A stretch of DNA of 35,893 bases from a virus. The stretch is from positions 1-35,893 of the IMG/VR virus record IMGVR_UViG_3300044691_000170. One strand, given 5' to 3'. Under the pieces are notes generated by a model that did not search any database, had not been told where the DNA came from, and worked only from the letters and a program-made list of their open reading frames with translations. How positions within the stretch are numbered: position 1 is the stretch's first letter; each line of letters opens with the position of its first letter. This document shows, piece by piece, positions 29,034 through 35,437 of the stretch. The position numbers were made by a program, and so were the translations under genes.

Positions 29034-29626
29034 GTGACGGCATCGCCGCGAAGTTTCCGCGCATGCTCCGAGGTCGCGTCCATCCAGTTTCTGCGCTGCT
29101 CAGGGGTAGGCCGTGGACCCGGTTGAAAGCTGTGCAGCGCCTTCGCGTGGCCTTCCTTGTCAGCGAGCATATCGGCCACCGTGAAGCGAAACGCGGGGTG
29201 TTCCTCGTCCCATTGCGGAATCAGCAGGCCGCTGCACTCGGCGCATTTCTGCAGGTGCTTCGGCCGGTTCTCGTCAATCCATTCGCGGTAGAGGTACGTC
29301 CAGGGCAGCGCAAATTGCTTCGGATGCAAGCGCGTCCGCAGGTTCAGCGTCGCATAGGCACATAATTGCGCCTGAAGGCTCGGGCCACTGTCGCTATTCA
29401 CTTGTGGCATATCGACGCAGGCAGCGACGAACTGCCCCAGGGTCGGCGGATGAATCGGCGTATCGCGCACCACTTTGCGCATGCCGTAATCAATCTGCTG
29501 ATCGGCAATGTCGTCAACCGCATCGACCCAAGAGGACGGCATATCCTCGCCATAGCTCTCTGCCACCCGTGAGCCGTACGCCTGAATCAGGCGCAGCCAA
29601 ATCTTGTCCGCACGTTTATTCACCAT
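29030..29626 (-). CDS. Replication protein P-like helicase loader
   Basis: 198 residues from ATG 29626, with GGAGG upstream and an 11-base overlap with the O-like gene. Residues 5-60 (ADKIWLRLIQAYGSRVAESYGED, then SSWVDAVDDIADQQIDYGMRKVVRD, PPTLGQFVAACV) match the N-terminal domain of lambda P-type proteins, which load the host DnaB helicase. Residues 120-160 carry CAECSGLLIPQWDEEHPAFRF, a Cys pair that may bind zinc. It follows the O-like gene, as P follows O. Confidence 0.75.
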   Translation of the reverse strand: MVNKRADKIWLRLIQAYGSRVAESYGEDMPSSWVDAVDDIADQQIDYGMRKVVRDTPIHPPTLGQFVAACVDMPQVNSDSGPSLQAQLCAYATLNLRTRLHPKQFALPWTYLYREWIDENRPKHLQKCAECSGLLIPQWDEEHPAFRFTVADMLADKEGHAKALHSFQPGPRPTPEQRRNWMDATSEHARKLRGDAVT

Positions 29627-30350
29627 TGATGCGAGCCTCCAATCGGGAAATGAGTTGATCAGCGCGGCCCTTGCGCGGTTGGTTGGCCTGCGTCTTGCGT
29701 TCGGACTGACTGCGGCACCACATGCGCCAGGTGGCATCCCAGTCGTGCTTGCGGGCTTTCGCTCCGCTCGCTGCGGTCCAGTAATCTTTGAAGTTCTCGA
29801 AGGTGGCTGCGGGGTCGATGCCTTGATTCAGGGCGTATGCCTTGCGGTCATCGGTCAACTCAAAATCCTTTGGAAACCTCGTCGCGGCTGAGCGCGTAGC
29901 GCGAGGCTCTCCCCTTGCATCCCCTCTTCTCTTTTCTGTCTCTGTATCTGATCTACTCTGTATCTGACTCTGATCTATAACCGTTTCATGCCGTTTCTGA
30001 AACGTTTCAGTAACGTTTCCTTTGCTTTTCTCGCGGAATTTCCGTACTCGAATGCTGGAGTAGTCGGATTGAAACTGGCGATTCTCCCATTTGAGCGGGA
30101 CCCAGTCAGACCCCACGAGACCCCCCTCGACCAGTCGTCGTTTCGCCTCGATTGCGGACACCGGATCGAGCCCCAACGCTTTCGCGACGAGCCGCTCTCG
30201 GTACGCCTCCGAGGGCGCTTGCCCGTCGAGCGTCCCGTTACCCTTGAGGCATAGGAGCATCACGTAATGACGTTGATCCTCGAAGGCAAGGATCTGGATT
30301 TTTGGATCCGCCGCGAACTCCGTGTACAGGCGAAACCAGGGGAGGTTCAT
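29616..30350 (-). CDS. Replication initiator, O-like / DnaT-like
   Basis: 244 residues. The N-terminal 90 residues (LPWFRLYTEFAADPKIQILAF, then HYVMLLCLKGNGTLDGQAPSE, KRRLVEGGLVGSDWVPLKWENRQ) form a winged-helix type found in phage replication proteins. A charged linker with Gln/Arg/Ser/Thr covers about residues 105-150. The C-terminal part (RFPKDFELTDDRKAYALNQG, then FENFKDYWTAASGAKARKHDWDATWRMWCR) is a DnaT-like domain common to O-type replication proteins. It probably binds the iteron array just upstream and recruits the P-like loader. Confidence 0.8.
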   Translation of the reverse strand: MNLPWFRLYTEFAADPKIQILAFEDQRHYVMLLCLKGNGTLDGQAPSEAYRERLVAKALGLDPVSAIEAKRRLVEGGLVGSDWVPLKWENRQFQSDYSSIRVRKFREKSKGNVTETFQKRHETVIDQSQIQSRSDTETEKRRGDARGEPRATRSAATRFPKDFELTDDRKAYALNQGIDPAATFENFKDYWTAASGAKARKHDWDATWRMWCRSQSERKTQANQPRKGRADQLISRLEARINGE

Positions 30351-30404
30351 GTCGGCACCATCCGACAGATGAATGAGAAATCAGCGGATTCCCGATATCG
30401 AATT

Positions 30405-30419
30405 TGACACGTAATGTCA
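30405..30419. repeat. Short inverted repeat TGACA-N5-TGTCA
   Basis: TGACA (30405-30409) and TGTCA (30415-30419) flank CGTAA in the 115-base gap between the O-like gene and the RHH-like gene. It may be a protein-binding site within the putative origin. The rest of this gap is AT-rich without a gene. Confidence 0.45.
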
Positions 30420-30452
30420 TCCTGTCGACTTGCATATCCGTGATTGCTGGGG

Positions 30453-30528
30453 CGCAAAATTTGAGTCATTTTCGCCCCTTCCCGGCCGTTCCCGGCTTGT
30501 CCCGGAGTTTCCCGGTTATTCCCAGGCT
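30453..30528. other. Putative replication origin: five 10-bp iterons plus AT-rich stretch
   Basis: Five units of TTCCCGGNNN lie exactly 10 bases apart, starting at 30479, 30489, 30499, 30509 and 30519 (third begins GT, fifth has CCCAGG). Next to them, 30453-30472 is AT-rich (GCAAAATTTGAGTCATTTTC). The repeat period is one helical turn and not a multiple of three, so it is a DNA-level signal although it lies in the end of a coding region. It is just upstream of the O-like initiator gene. Confidence 0.65.
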
Positions 30529-30702
30529 GGCGATTACATCCCCGTCCAAGATCCAGCCATGGATACGCTCAGCAAGAACGCGCTCAATCTCGCGCTCAAT
30601 AAATTCACCGACGTCAATACCGTCGCGGGCACAGATTTTGACCAAGGCTTCGTGCCACTCTGGATCGAGCTTTGCGCGGACGTCCTTCCGCTCCAGGCTC
30701 AT
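30466..30702 (-). CDS. RHH-like small DNA-binding protein in cII position, 78 aa
   Basis: The sequence KDVRAKLDPEWHEALVKICARDG followed by DVGEFIEREIERVLAERI has the strand-helix-helix order of ribbon-helix-helix proteins. A Gly/Lys/Arg-rich tail (ITGKLRDKPGTAGKGRK) is the part encoded by the 10-bp iterons. It follows the Cro-like gene, where lambda has cII, so a regulatory role is possible. No clear ribosome site precedes the ATG at 30702. The DNA-binding call is by pattern only. Confidence 0.65.
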   Translation of the reverse strand: MSLERKDVRAKLDPEWHEALVKICARDGIDVGEFIEREIERVLAERIHGWILDGDVIASLGITGKLRDKPGTAGKGRK

Positions 30703-30774
30703 TATGGAAACCGCGTGGCGGTTATGTTGCGTTGCGCGAGACGGAGAAATCCCTGTGTCATTGAGGCGGCGGGA

Positions 30775-30978
30775 TTAAGCGGATTCGCGCGGGTAGAGAT
30801 CGGAGCGAAGCTGATGGCGAGAGACGCCAGTCGCCCGCTCGATTTGCAGCACGCGCTCGGCGGGCACCATGACCTTTGGCTTGGTCCATTTGTGGACGGC
30901 TTGGTAGCTGATGCCGATCAACTTCGCGAGCTGCTGAATGCCGCCGGCTTTTTTAATTGCTGCTTGGATGCCTGACAT
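30775..30978 (-). CDS. Cro-like regulator, YdaS family
   Basis: 67 residues. AIKKAGGIQQLAKLIGISYQAVHKW is a helix-turn-helix, followed by VPAERVLQIERATGVSRHQLRSDLYP, the signature end of YdaS/Cro-like proteins (VPAERVLAIE..TGVSRHDLRPD.YP). It is the first gene after PR, as cro is. It should bind the operators in this region and turn down the repressor gene. The ATG lies only 7 bases past the proposed -10, so the mRNA may be leaderless; no Shine-Dalgarno is present. Confidence 0.85.
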   Translation of the reverse strand: MSGIQAAIKKAGGIQQLAKLIGISYQAVHKWTKPKVMVPAERVLQIERATGVSRHQLRSDLYPRESA

Positions 30979-30985
30979 GGCAGCT

Positions 30986-31015
30986 ATCTTGCAACCGATA
31001 GTTGCAGTTTGTCAA
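30986..31015 (-). promoter_or_regulatory. PR with operator in spacer (OR)
   Basis: On the minus strand TTGACA (31015-31010) is followed by an 18-base spacer holding the 13-bp operator CAACTATCGGTTG (31004-30992) and a weak -10 CAAGAT (30991-30986). The same operator unit occurs at PL. On the + strand TTGTCA (31009-31014) overlaps the -35 and may serve the repressor gene (PRM). Confidence 0.7.
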
Positions 31016-31045
31016 TCACTGATAGTTACTGAGCAGTCCGTAAAA

Positions 31046-31483
31046 ATGCAATTTATGGTTGCAATCAGTCGCGAAGAAGAAAAACAGGGATTTAGCCGGC
31101 GCCTCAATGCGGCTTGCGAGTTCCGAGAAATCAAGCTTCGAGGGCGCCCCGCGTATCTGGCGAAGCAAATGGGCGTGTCGCCCCAGGGCGCTCGGAAGTG
31201 GCTCGAAGCGTACTCAATCCCCGATCAGACGAACATCGGCCGCCTGGCGGTCCTCCTGCAAGTGAACGCCGAATGGCTACAGGTCGGGCCGGGGGATACG
31301 GTTATCCCTGCAAATACCGACGAAGTAGCTCAGAAGCTGGCGTTCATCTGGGCCGCCCTGAGTGAGGACGATAAGAAAACGATCCTGCGCCTAGCTAGTG
31401 GGCTTGCGACGCTTCCAAATCAAAACGACAAACCAAAACCGATTCTCGAACCTCCACCCCCGAGCGATCCGGTTAGCGAATAA
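31046..31483 (+). CDS. CI-like repressor without peptidase domain
   Basis: 145 residues from ATG 31046 (ATG 31055 also possible); upstream codons back to 30938 overlap cro and are dropped. Residues 13-75 form an XRE-type HTH: FSRRLNAACEFREIKLRGRPAYLAKQMGVSPQGARKWLEAYSIPDQTNIGRLAVLLQVNAEWLQVG, the last part typical of CI N-domains. The C-terminal region (DEVAQKLAFIWAALSEDDKKTILRLA and a Pro-rich tail) is a short helix pair; there is no S24/LexA-type Ser-Lys peptidase. Divergence from the Cro-like gene with operators between supports the repressor role. It cannot be cleaved in the usual RecA-dependent way, so induction must work otherwise. Confidence 0.8.
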   Translation: MQFMVAISREEEKQGFSRRLNAACEFREIKLRGRPAYLAKQMGVSPQGARKWLEAYSIPDQTNIGRLAVLLQVNAEWLQVGPGDTVIPANTDEVAQKLAFIWAALSEDDKKTILRLASGLATLPNQNDKPKPILEPPPPSDPVSE

Positions 31484-31550
31484 TTGATTCCGTTTCAGTA
31501 AATTCGCGAGCATCAGCTTCACCCCCAATCTCGTTGCTTGTCGGACCACA

Positions 31551-31631
31551 CCCCTCTCTAAGGGGGGTCGGCAATCATCTGCCATACCAACATACAGTTG
31601 AAAGAGGGGATTCCCCTCTCCATTTCATTTT
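31551..31631 (+). terminator. Terminator region after the repressor
   Basis: Two hairpins follow the repressor gene. The first is CCCCT (31551-31555)/AGGGG (31561-31565) with a 5-base loop. The second is AGAGGGG (31603-31609)/CCCCTCT (31613-31619) with a 3-base loop, followed by a T-rich stretch (CATTTCATTTT, to 31631). The second looks like a working intrinsic terminator separating the repressor from PL. Confidence 0.7.
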
Positions 31632-31649
31632 GACGCGCGCCCACAATAA

Positions 31650-31691
31650 CAACTAACGGTTGTTGACACCTGCAACCGATAGTTGTAGTTT
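31650..31691 (+). promoter_or_regulatory. PL with two operators (OL)
   Basis: CAACTAACGGTTG (31650-31662) and CAACCGATAGTTG (31673-31685) are related 13-bp inverted-repeat operators, 23 bases centre to centre. Between them is TTGACA (31663-31668); the second operator fills the 17-base spacer before TAGTTT (31686-31691), a weak -10. The 31673 site is identical to the OR site apart from orientation. The first gene starts at 31698, so the transcript would be nearly leaderless. Confidence 0.75.
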
Positions 31692-31697
31692 AGCTCC

Positions 31698-31802
31698 ATG
31701 GACCACATGGAGACCGCGATGCAAGCCAATCACCCCCTCGAATCCTGGGCCGTAGCCGCCGCCCTCGCCTGGTGTGTGATCGCGATGTGGAGCGTGCTGT
31801 GA
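31698..31802 (+). CDS. Tiny membrane protein, first PL gene, 34 aa
   Basis: MDHMETAMQANHPLESW is followed by a hydrophobic Ala/Val/Trp/Cys run to the end (AVAAALAWCVIAMWSVL), one transmembrane helix. Its stop overlaps the next GTG start (GTGA). The ATG lies 6 bases past the proposed -10. An immunity or superinfection role at the membrane is possible for a first PL gene but not shown. Confidence 0.6.
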   Translation: MDHMETAMQANHPLESWAVAAALAWCVIAMWSVL

Positions 31803-31969
31803 ACGCCGCACTTAAATCGATTCAGTGGAAGCTGCGTCGGCTGAATGATCTGGTCGCCCTAATGGGTCCCTACGATCCTCGCACGATCTTGCGGGTCGAT
31901 CGTCTCAACAAAACGATTCGCAAAGGCGTGTTTGCTTGCTATCGATTGCGCGCCAAAGGTGCCGCATGA
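31799..31969 (+). CDS. Small basic protein, GTG start, 56 aa
   Basis: The GTG at 31799 overlaps the preceding stop (GTGA); the open frame extends upstream to 31772, but that part reads through the membrane gene. The protein is rich in Arg/Lys and Leu (KSIQWKLRRLNDLVALMG, then RTILRVDRLNKTIRKGVFAC), which could bind RNA or DNA. Lambda N is a small Arg-rich protein encoded first in PL, but no boxA/boxB was seen, so an N function is not claimed. Confidence 0.65.
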   Translation: MNAALKSIQWKLRRLNDLVALMGPYDPRTILRVDRLNKTIRKGVFACYRLRAKGAA

Positions 31970-32229
31970 GCGCGCATACCCCTGGTCCCTGGCATTGCGG
32001 CGGCATCTTTGAGCCGAATTCCGCCAGGCCGACCAGCAATGTGTGGGGCCCGACGCCGCCCGGCATGCAAAGCGGCAACATCGTCTGCTGTAACGCGACG
32101 ATCCCTGACGCTCGCCTCATCGCCGCCGCACCGGATCTGGCGGAAGCGCTGCTTGATCTTTTGGCTGACAGTGACGATACCGATGTACGCGAGGCGGCAG
32201 TAGCTGCTCTCGCAAAGGCGGGTCTATGA
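31966..32229 (+). CDS. Conserved phage hypothetical protein, HTPGPW family, 87 aa
   Basis: It starts MSAHTPGPWHCGGIFEPNSA and later has IPDARLIAAAPDLAEALLDLL, the widespread phage family 'HTPGPW ... DA.LIAAAPDLLEAL' of unknown function. ATGA overlaps on both sides. The N-terminal half is beta-like with two Cys in NIVCCNA; the C-terminal half is Ala/Asp-rich helix. Confidence 0.85.
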   Translation: MSAHTPGPWHCGGIFEPNSARPTSNVWGPTPPGMQSGNIVCCNATIPDARLIAAAPDLAEALLDLLADSDDTDVREAAVAALAKAGL

Positions 32230-32393
32230 GCCCCGAAGAACGCATCGCCGACTACGAAGAATCGTTCGAACGCGACCTGGACGAAATCGACGTGGCCGAA
32301 CAGCTCGCCGACGAATCCCGCCACGTCATCGACTGGGTCACCGATGAGAAGCTGATCGCCTTGGCGCGGCAGCGGCTCGCGATGGAGGCGTGA
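32226..32393 (+). CDS. Small acidic helical protein, 55 aa
   Basis: The sequence SPEERIADYEESFERDLDEIDVAEQLADE is strongly acidic and helical, followed by VIDWVTDEKLIALARQRLA. It starts with ATGA overlap. The net charge is negative, as in some DNA-mimic or inhibitor proteins, but nothing specific can be claimed. Confidence 0.65.
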   Translation: MSPEERIADYEESFERDLDEIDVAEQLADESRHVIDWVTDEKLIALARQRLAMEA

Positions 32394-32740
32394 TGACCGT
32401 TTGGCTCAACCATCAGTGCGCGGCGAAAGGCTGCGTCAATACGCGGGATCATGGCCGCTTTGTCGGGCGATTCTGCGGGGCATGCGATGCGGCGTTAACC
32501 AGCGGGAAGGCTGAGCACGGGACATCCATTGTTTTCACCCAGTTGGCGCGCATCCGCGAGTTAGAGGCGCTGCTACTGGAGTTTAACGACGCCAATCTGC
32601 CGGGCCCATCGAATGACTGGGATGCGCGATTCGACGCCGTGATTGCTGGCCTGCGCCCAGCCAAGCCGCCTTACCCCTGGTGCCGTCAACCCTCGGTGTG
32701 CCGCGGCACCTGCCCAATGGACCCGTCATGCGGAGAGTGA
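32393..32740 (+). CDS. Cys-rich hypothetical protein, 115 aa
   Basis: ATG at 32393 (TGATG); a GTG three bases before is possible. The N-terminal 35 residues have HQCAAKGCVNTRDHGRFVGRFCGACD, four Cys and two His that may bind zinc. A helix with IRELEALLLEFNDANLPG follows, and the C-terminus has WCRQPSVCRGTCPMDPSCGE, four more Cys. Two metal knuckles at the ends of a helix are likely. The family is not recognised. Confidence 0.7.
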   Translation: MTVWLNHQCAAKGCVNTRDHGRFVGRFCGACDAALTSGKAEHGTSIVFTQLARIRELEALLLEFNDANLPGPSNDWDARFDAVIAGLRPAKPPYPWCRQPSVCRGTCPMDPSCGE

Positions 32741-32741
32741 A

Positions 32742-32957
32742 GTGCTTCGAATAGACAAAACCTTTTGGCGCATCTCTCCAGTGCTGGGAAATGGCGGCAC
32801 CAAATGGACGCTATCGTCGGTATCAACTAACGGTAGTCAGGCGGTCATCACGTCAACCATTGGCTGGTACAAAACGATCAAAGCCGCGAAAGCTGCCGCA
32901 TGGCATCTGGACCGCAGTCCGATCGACTTCCCTTGTCGACGCAGGGCGCAGTCATGA
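32742..32957 (+). CDS. Small hypothetical protein, GTG start, 71 aa
   Basis: GTG at 32742, right after the preceding stop, with GGAGAG at 32732-32737. The sequence (TFWRISPVLGNGGTKWTLSS, then SQAVITSTIGWYKTIKAAKAAAWHLDRSP) reads as beta strands plus a helix. It ends in an Arg/Gln tail. The family is unknown. Confidence 0.6.
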   Translation: MLRIDKTFWRISPVLGNGGTKWTLSSVSTNGSQAVITSTIGWYKTIKAAKAAAWHLDRSPIDFPCRRRAQS

Positions 32958-33136
32958 GCCCCGACATGCCATGGAGCCATGCAGCCGCACTCTTGCTCGC
33001 CGCTTGCCTGGTCGGTGGCGGAACGATCGCTGTGATCGTGAGCCTGTACCGCGATGAGCAGCGCCGCAAGCTGGGGCACTTCGATGCGCGGGTGGGTAGA
33101 GATTGCTGGAAAGACATTAAAGGACTCACACGATGA
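32954..33136 (+). CDS. Small membrane protein, 60 aa
   Basis: ATGA start at 32954; upstream codons in the same frame belong to the preceding gene. A single TM helix at residues 8-29 (HAAALLLAACLVGGGTIAVIV) is followed by a charged tail (SLYRDEQRRKLGHFDARVGRD). The orientation is probably N-out, C-in by the positive-inside rule. The role is unknown. Confidence 0.65.
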   Translation: MSPDMPWSHAAALLLAACLVGGGTIAVIVSLYRDEQRRKLGHFDARVGRDCWKDIKGLTR

Positions 33137-33570
33137 ACATTTACACGGCGATTATGAAGGCGGCAGACACGATTGAGCAGTGTCCCAAACTGTACACGTT
33201 TCAAGCGAACCGAGTTCCTGAGTGCGGCTCTCCCGGTTGTCTGATCGGGCACATCGGCGCGCAATTGGGGCACGTCGGGCAGGGCGTCTACAGCGGTGAG
33301 ACCTGGGCAATGATCGGCCTGGATCCTGACCGGCGATACGACATCTTGGATCAGATGGGCTATTGGGACTTTCGATTCAAAACCGACGAGGGTCGTACAT
33401 TCGCCAGGTATGCGGTAACCGAGCATGCACCGCTCGCAGCGGCATTCTTGCGCCACTTCGCTCTGCGCTTCAAGCCGCAGCACACCGGCCTGCCCGACAT
33501 CGTGCGTGACATCTTCACCAACCCGCGCCAGACGATCAGCGATACCGCGGTGGATCAGAGGTTCGCATGA
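33133..33570 (+). CDS. Conserved phage hypothetical protein, 145 aa
   Basis: MNIYTAIMKAADTIEQCPKL, then PECGSPGCLIGHIGAQLGHV, YDILDQMGYWDFRF and FLRHFALRF. The CGSPGCLIGHIG block with the opening IYTAI.KAAD.IE occurs in a phage family of unknown function. It may bind metal through Cys and His. ATGA overlaps at both ends. Confidence 0.75.
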   Translation: MNIYTAIMKAADTIEQCPKLYTFQANRVPECGSPGCLIGHIGAQLGHVGQGVYSGETWAMIGLDPDRRYDILDQMGYWDFRFKTDEGRTFARYAVTEHAPLAAAFLRHFALRFKPQHTGLPDIVRDIFTNPRQTISDTAVDQRFA

Positions 33571-33743
33571 CCGACGACCTCATCGTGCCGCTCAAATGGA
33601 GCATCGACCGGGCTAAAGACAAGCGCCTCATCGCCGCACTCAAGGCTGAAAACGCACTTTTGCGCAGCAAGCTCGAGGAGCGCGATCGATTCGATGTGAG
33701 CGCGGATTCAGTGGCTTTTAACCAAATTGGACCTACATCATGA
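33567..33743 (+). CDS. Small helical protein, 58 aa
   Basis: MTDDLIVPLKWSIDRAKDKRL leads to a coiled-coil segment (IAALKAENALLRSKLEERDRF) and a short polar tail. It is coupled by ATGA at both ends. No known family. Confidence 0.65.
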   Translation: MTDDLIVPLKWSIDRAKDKRLIAALKAENALLRSKLEERDRFDVSADSVAFNQIGPTS

Positions 33744-33907
33744 ACGAACTTCTCGCCCTCGCGAAAGCGAACAACGACGTCTATATGGCGGCCTACAAAG
33801 TGGGCTTCGAAGCGGGCTATAAGGAAGCGCTCGATAAGGCCGTAGCCATCCTCGAAAGGGTACCGAAGCCGGCGGCGGTCAGAACGCTGGAGCCGGTCAG
33901 TGGATGA
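33740..33907 (+). CDS. Small hypothetical protein, 55 aa
   Basis: MNELLALAKANNDVYMAAYK is followed by VGFEAGYKEALDKAVAILERVPKP, all helix with a Gly/Tyr turn; the phrase YK.GF..GY.EAL.KA is seen in small phage proteins of unknown function. ATGA start. The end overlaps the next GTG-start frame by 8 bases. Confidence 0.65.
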   Translation: MNELLALAKANNDVYMAAYKVGFEAGYKEALDKAVAILERVPKPAAVRTLEPVSG

Positions 33908-34133
33908 CATCGACGCGGCATTGGCCCAGCAGCAGCTTGAGGAGCAAGAGCGCTGGGAACACGCCGCACGGGTACACAACGACTTTCAGGCCTGGGCAAT
34001 TGCCGAGGGCCTATTACCACAGAGGAATGATCATGCAATTTCAAAAGGCAGCGAGAAAGCGCGCAAAGCTACGGCTGGCGCTATCGGGCCCGAGCGGATC
34101 GGGGAAGACTCACTCAGCGCTTCTGATCGCTAA
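33900..34133 (+). CDS. Possible small protein overlapping the ATPase gene, 77 aa
   Basis: GTG at 33900 opens a frame MDDIDAALAQQQLEEQERWE, then HAARVHNDFQAWAIAEGLLPQR, a protein-like helical stretch. From about residue 45 it overlaps the ATPase gene, and the last 33 residues (Gly/Lys/Ser/Arg) look like an out-of-frame reading. The gene may be real, with a tolerated overlapping tail. The alternative frame starting at ATG 33904 is Ser/Arg-rich and not protein-like before 34033. Confidence 0.5.
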   Translation: MDDIDAALAQQQLEEQERWEHAARVHNDFQAWAIAEGLLPQRNDHAISKGSEKARKATAGAIGPERIGEDSLSASDR

Positions 34134-34998
34134 GGGGCTAGGGGGCCGCATTGCGATGATTGATACCGAGCGCGGCTCGGCATCGCTCTACAGTGACTTG
34201 GTGGACTTTGACACGATGGAGCTGGAGCCACCGTTCAGCCCGGAACACTTCATCAAGGCGATTGAGGCTGCGTCTGCAGCGAAGTACGACGTGTGCATCA
34301 TCGACAGCATCACGCACGAGTGGGACGGCTCCGGTGGATGTTTGGAGATGAACGAAAAGATTGCCAACGTGAAGTTCCGCGGCAATACCTGGGCGGCATG
34401 GAATGAGACGACCCCCCGCCACCGCGCCTTCTTGGACGCCATCTTGCAGGCGAACATGCACGTCATTGCGACCATCCGCAGCAAGACCGAGACCGTGCAG
34501 GGCGATGACAAGAAAGTCAAAAAGCTTGGCATGAAGGCCGTTCAGCGCGAGGGAGTGGAGTACGAATTCACGGTGGTGCTGGATTTGGAGCACGAGAAGC
34601 ACTACGCGGTCGCGAGCAAGGACCGCACTCGCCTCTTCCCGGAGCCGCACATCATCACCCCGGGCACAGGCCGCGCATTGGCAGCATGGCTGGAGTCCGG
34701 CGCTCCGATGGCCGAGGAACCCAAGAAGGAGACGCACGAGACCAAGGGCGGCGCCCTGAGCGATATTTCGCCTGAACTCGCGCAACAGACTGCCATGCGC
34801 ATGATGGCGATCCTGGACGATGATGCCAGCGAGAACGCTATCGCGCTGTCCGCGCTCGATCTGCACGACGAATTGAAATCACAGCATGATCTGTACATTG
34901 CCGCGAGTCATCTGCTTGAAACCGAGATGCGCACGGGGTTTAAGAAATACATCGAGATCGGCAAGAAGCTAGCGAAGGAAGAGCGGGCTCATGGCTAG
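34033..34998 (+). CDS. RecA-like phage ATPase (Sak4-type recombination candidate)
   Basis: 321 residues from ATG 34033, with GAGG seven bases upstream. Walker A is GPSGSGKT (19-26); residues 40-55 (AMIDTERGSASLYSD) follow as in this ATPase group; Walker B is DVCIIDSITHEWD with D91. HVIATIRSKTETV is a sensor-like strand. Residues 260-321 add a helical tail. Proteins of this type (phage AAA_24 / Sak4) are RecA-related and promote single-strand annealing. Its position in the PL operon with a Ref-like nuclease supports a recombination role. Other phage ATP-binding proteins of unknown task look similar. Confidence 0.75.
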   Translation: MQFQKAARKRAKLRLALSGPSGSGKTHSALLIAKGLGGRIAMIDTERGSASLYSDLVDFDTMELEPPFSPEHFIKAIEAASAAKYDVCIIDSITHEWDGSGGCLEMNEKIANVKFRGNTWAAWNETTPRHRAFLDAILQANMHVIATIRSKTETVQGDDKKVKKLGMKAVQREGVEYEFTVVLDLEHEKHYAVASKDRTRLFPEPHIITPGTGRALAAWLESGAPMAEEPKKETHETKGGALSDISPELAQQTAMRMMAILDDDASENAIALSALDLHDELKSQHDLYIAASHLLETEMRTGFKKYIEIGKKLAKEERAHG

Positions 34999-35437
34999 GA
35001 TGTACCTGCGCAAAACCCTCTCCGGCTTCGTCCCTGCGGACGAACCGAGTCTTAATGTTGCGCGCAAATTCAAGCTGAACGAGGTATATCGCTCGGATCT
35101 GGTGAAGCCCCGCAGCTATCGCCATCACAAATTGATCATGGCGCTGCTGAACCTGACCTACGCGAACCAGGACATGTACGAGGACTTCGAGATGTTCCGC
35201 AAGGCCGTGGCGGTCGCGGCCGGGCATGTCGAGGATCTGGTGACGGTCGACGGGGAAATCATCAAGCTGCCGAAAAGTATCAGCTATGACGCTTTGGACG
35301 AAATCGAATTCACCGCGGTGGCCGGGGCGATGATGACGGTGTGCTGTCGGCTCCTCAAGGGCATTGGAGCCGATGAACTGGAAGCCGAGGTATCTCGGTA
35401 CGCCGACGATAACTACGGCATGGCGGTCGCCTCGTGA
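34991..35437 (+). CDS. DUF1367-family phage protein, 148 aa
   Basis: It begins MARMYLRKTLSGFVPADEPS, then KFKLNEVYRSDLVKPRSYRHHKLIMALLNLTYANQD and FRKAVAVAAGHVEDLVTVDG, LPKSISYDALDEIEF. This order, with LRK...GF.PAD, K.R....HK...ALLNL.Y.NQ, FRKAV...AG and LPKSIS, is that of DUF1367, a protein often found among lambdoid recombination genes. The exact function is not known to me. It overlaps the ATPase stop by 8 bases and the next start by GTGA. Confidence 0.8.
   Translation: MARMYLRKTLSGFVPADEPSLNVARKFKLNEVYRSDLVKPRSYRHHKLIMALLNLTYANQDMYEDFEMFRKAVAVAAGHVEDLVTVDGEIIKLPKSISYDALDEIEFTAVAGAMMTVCCRLLKGIGADELEAEVSRYADDNYGMAVAS

Noticed and set aside
31799-31969. N-like antiterminator
   Set aside because: Small, basic and early in PL, but no boxA/boxB-like nut site could be seen, so no function was assigned.
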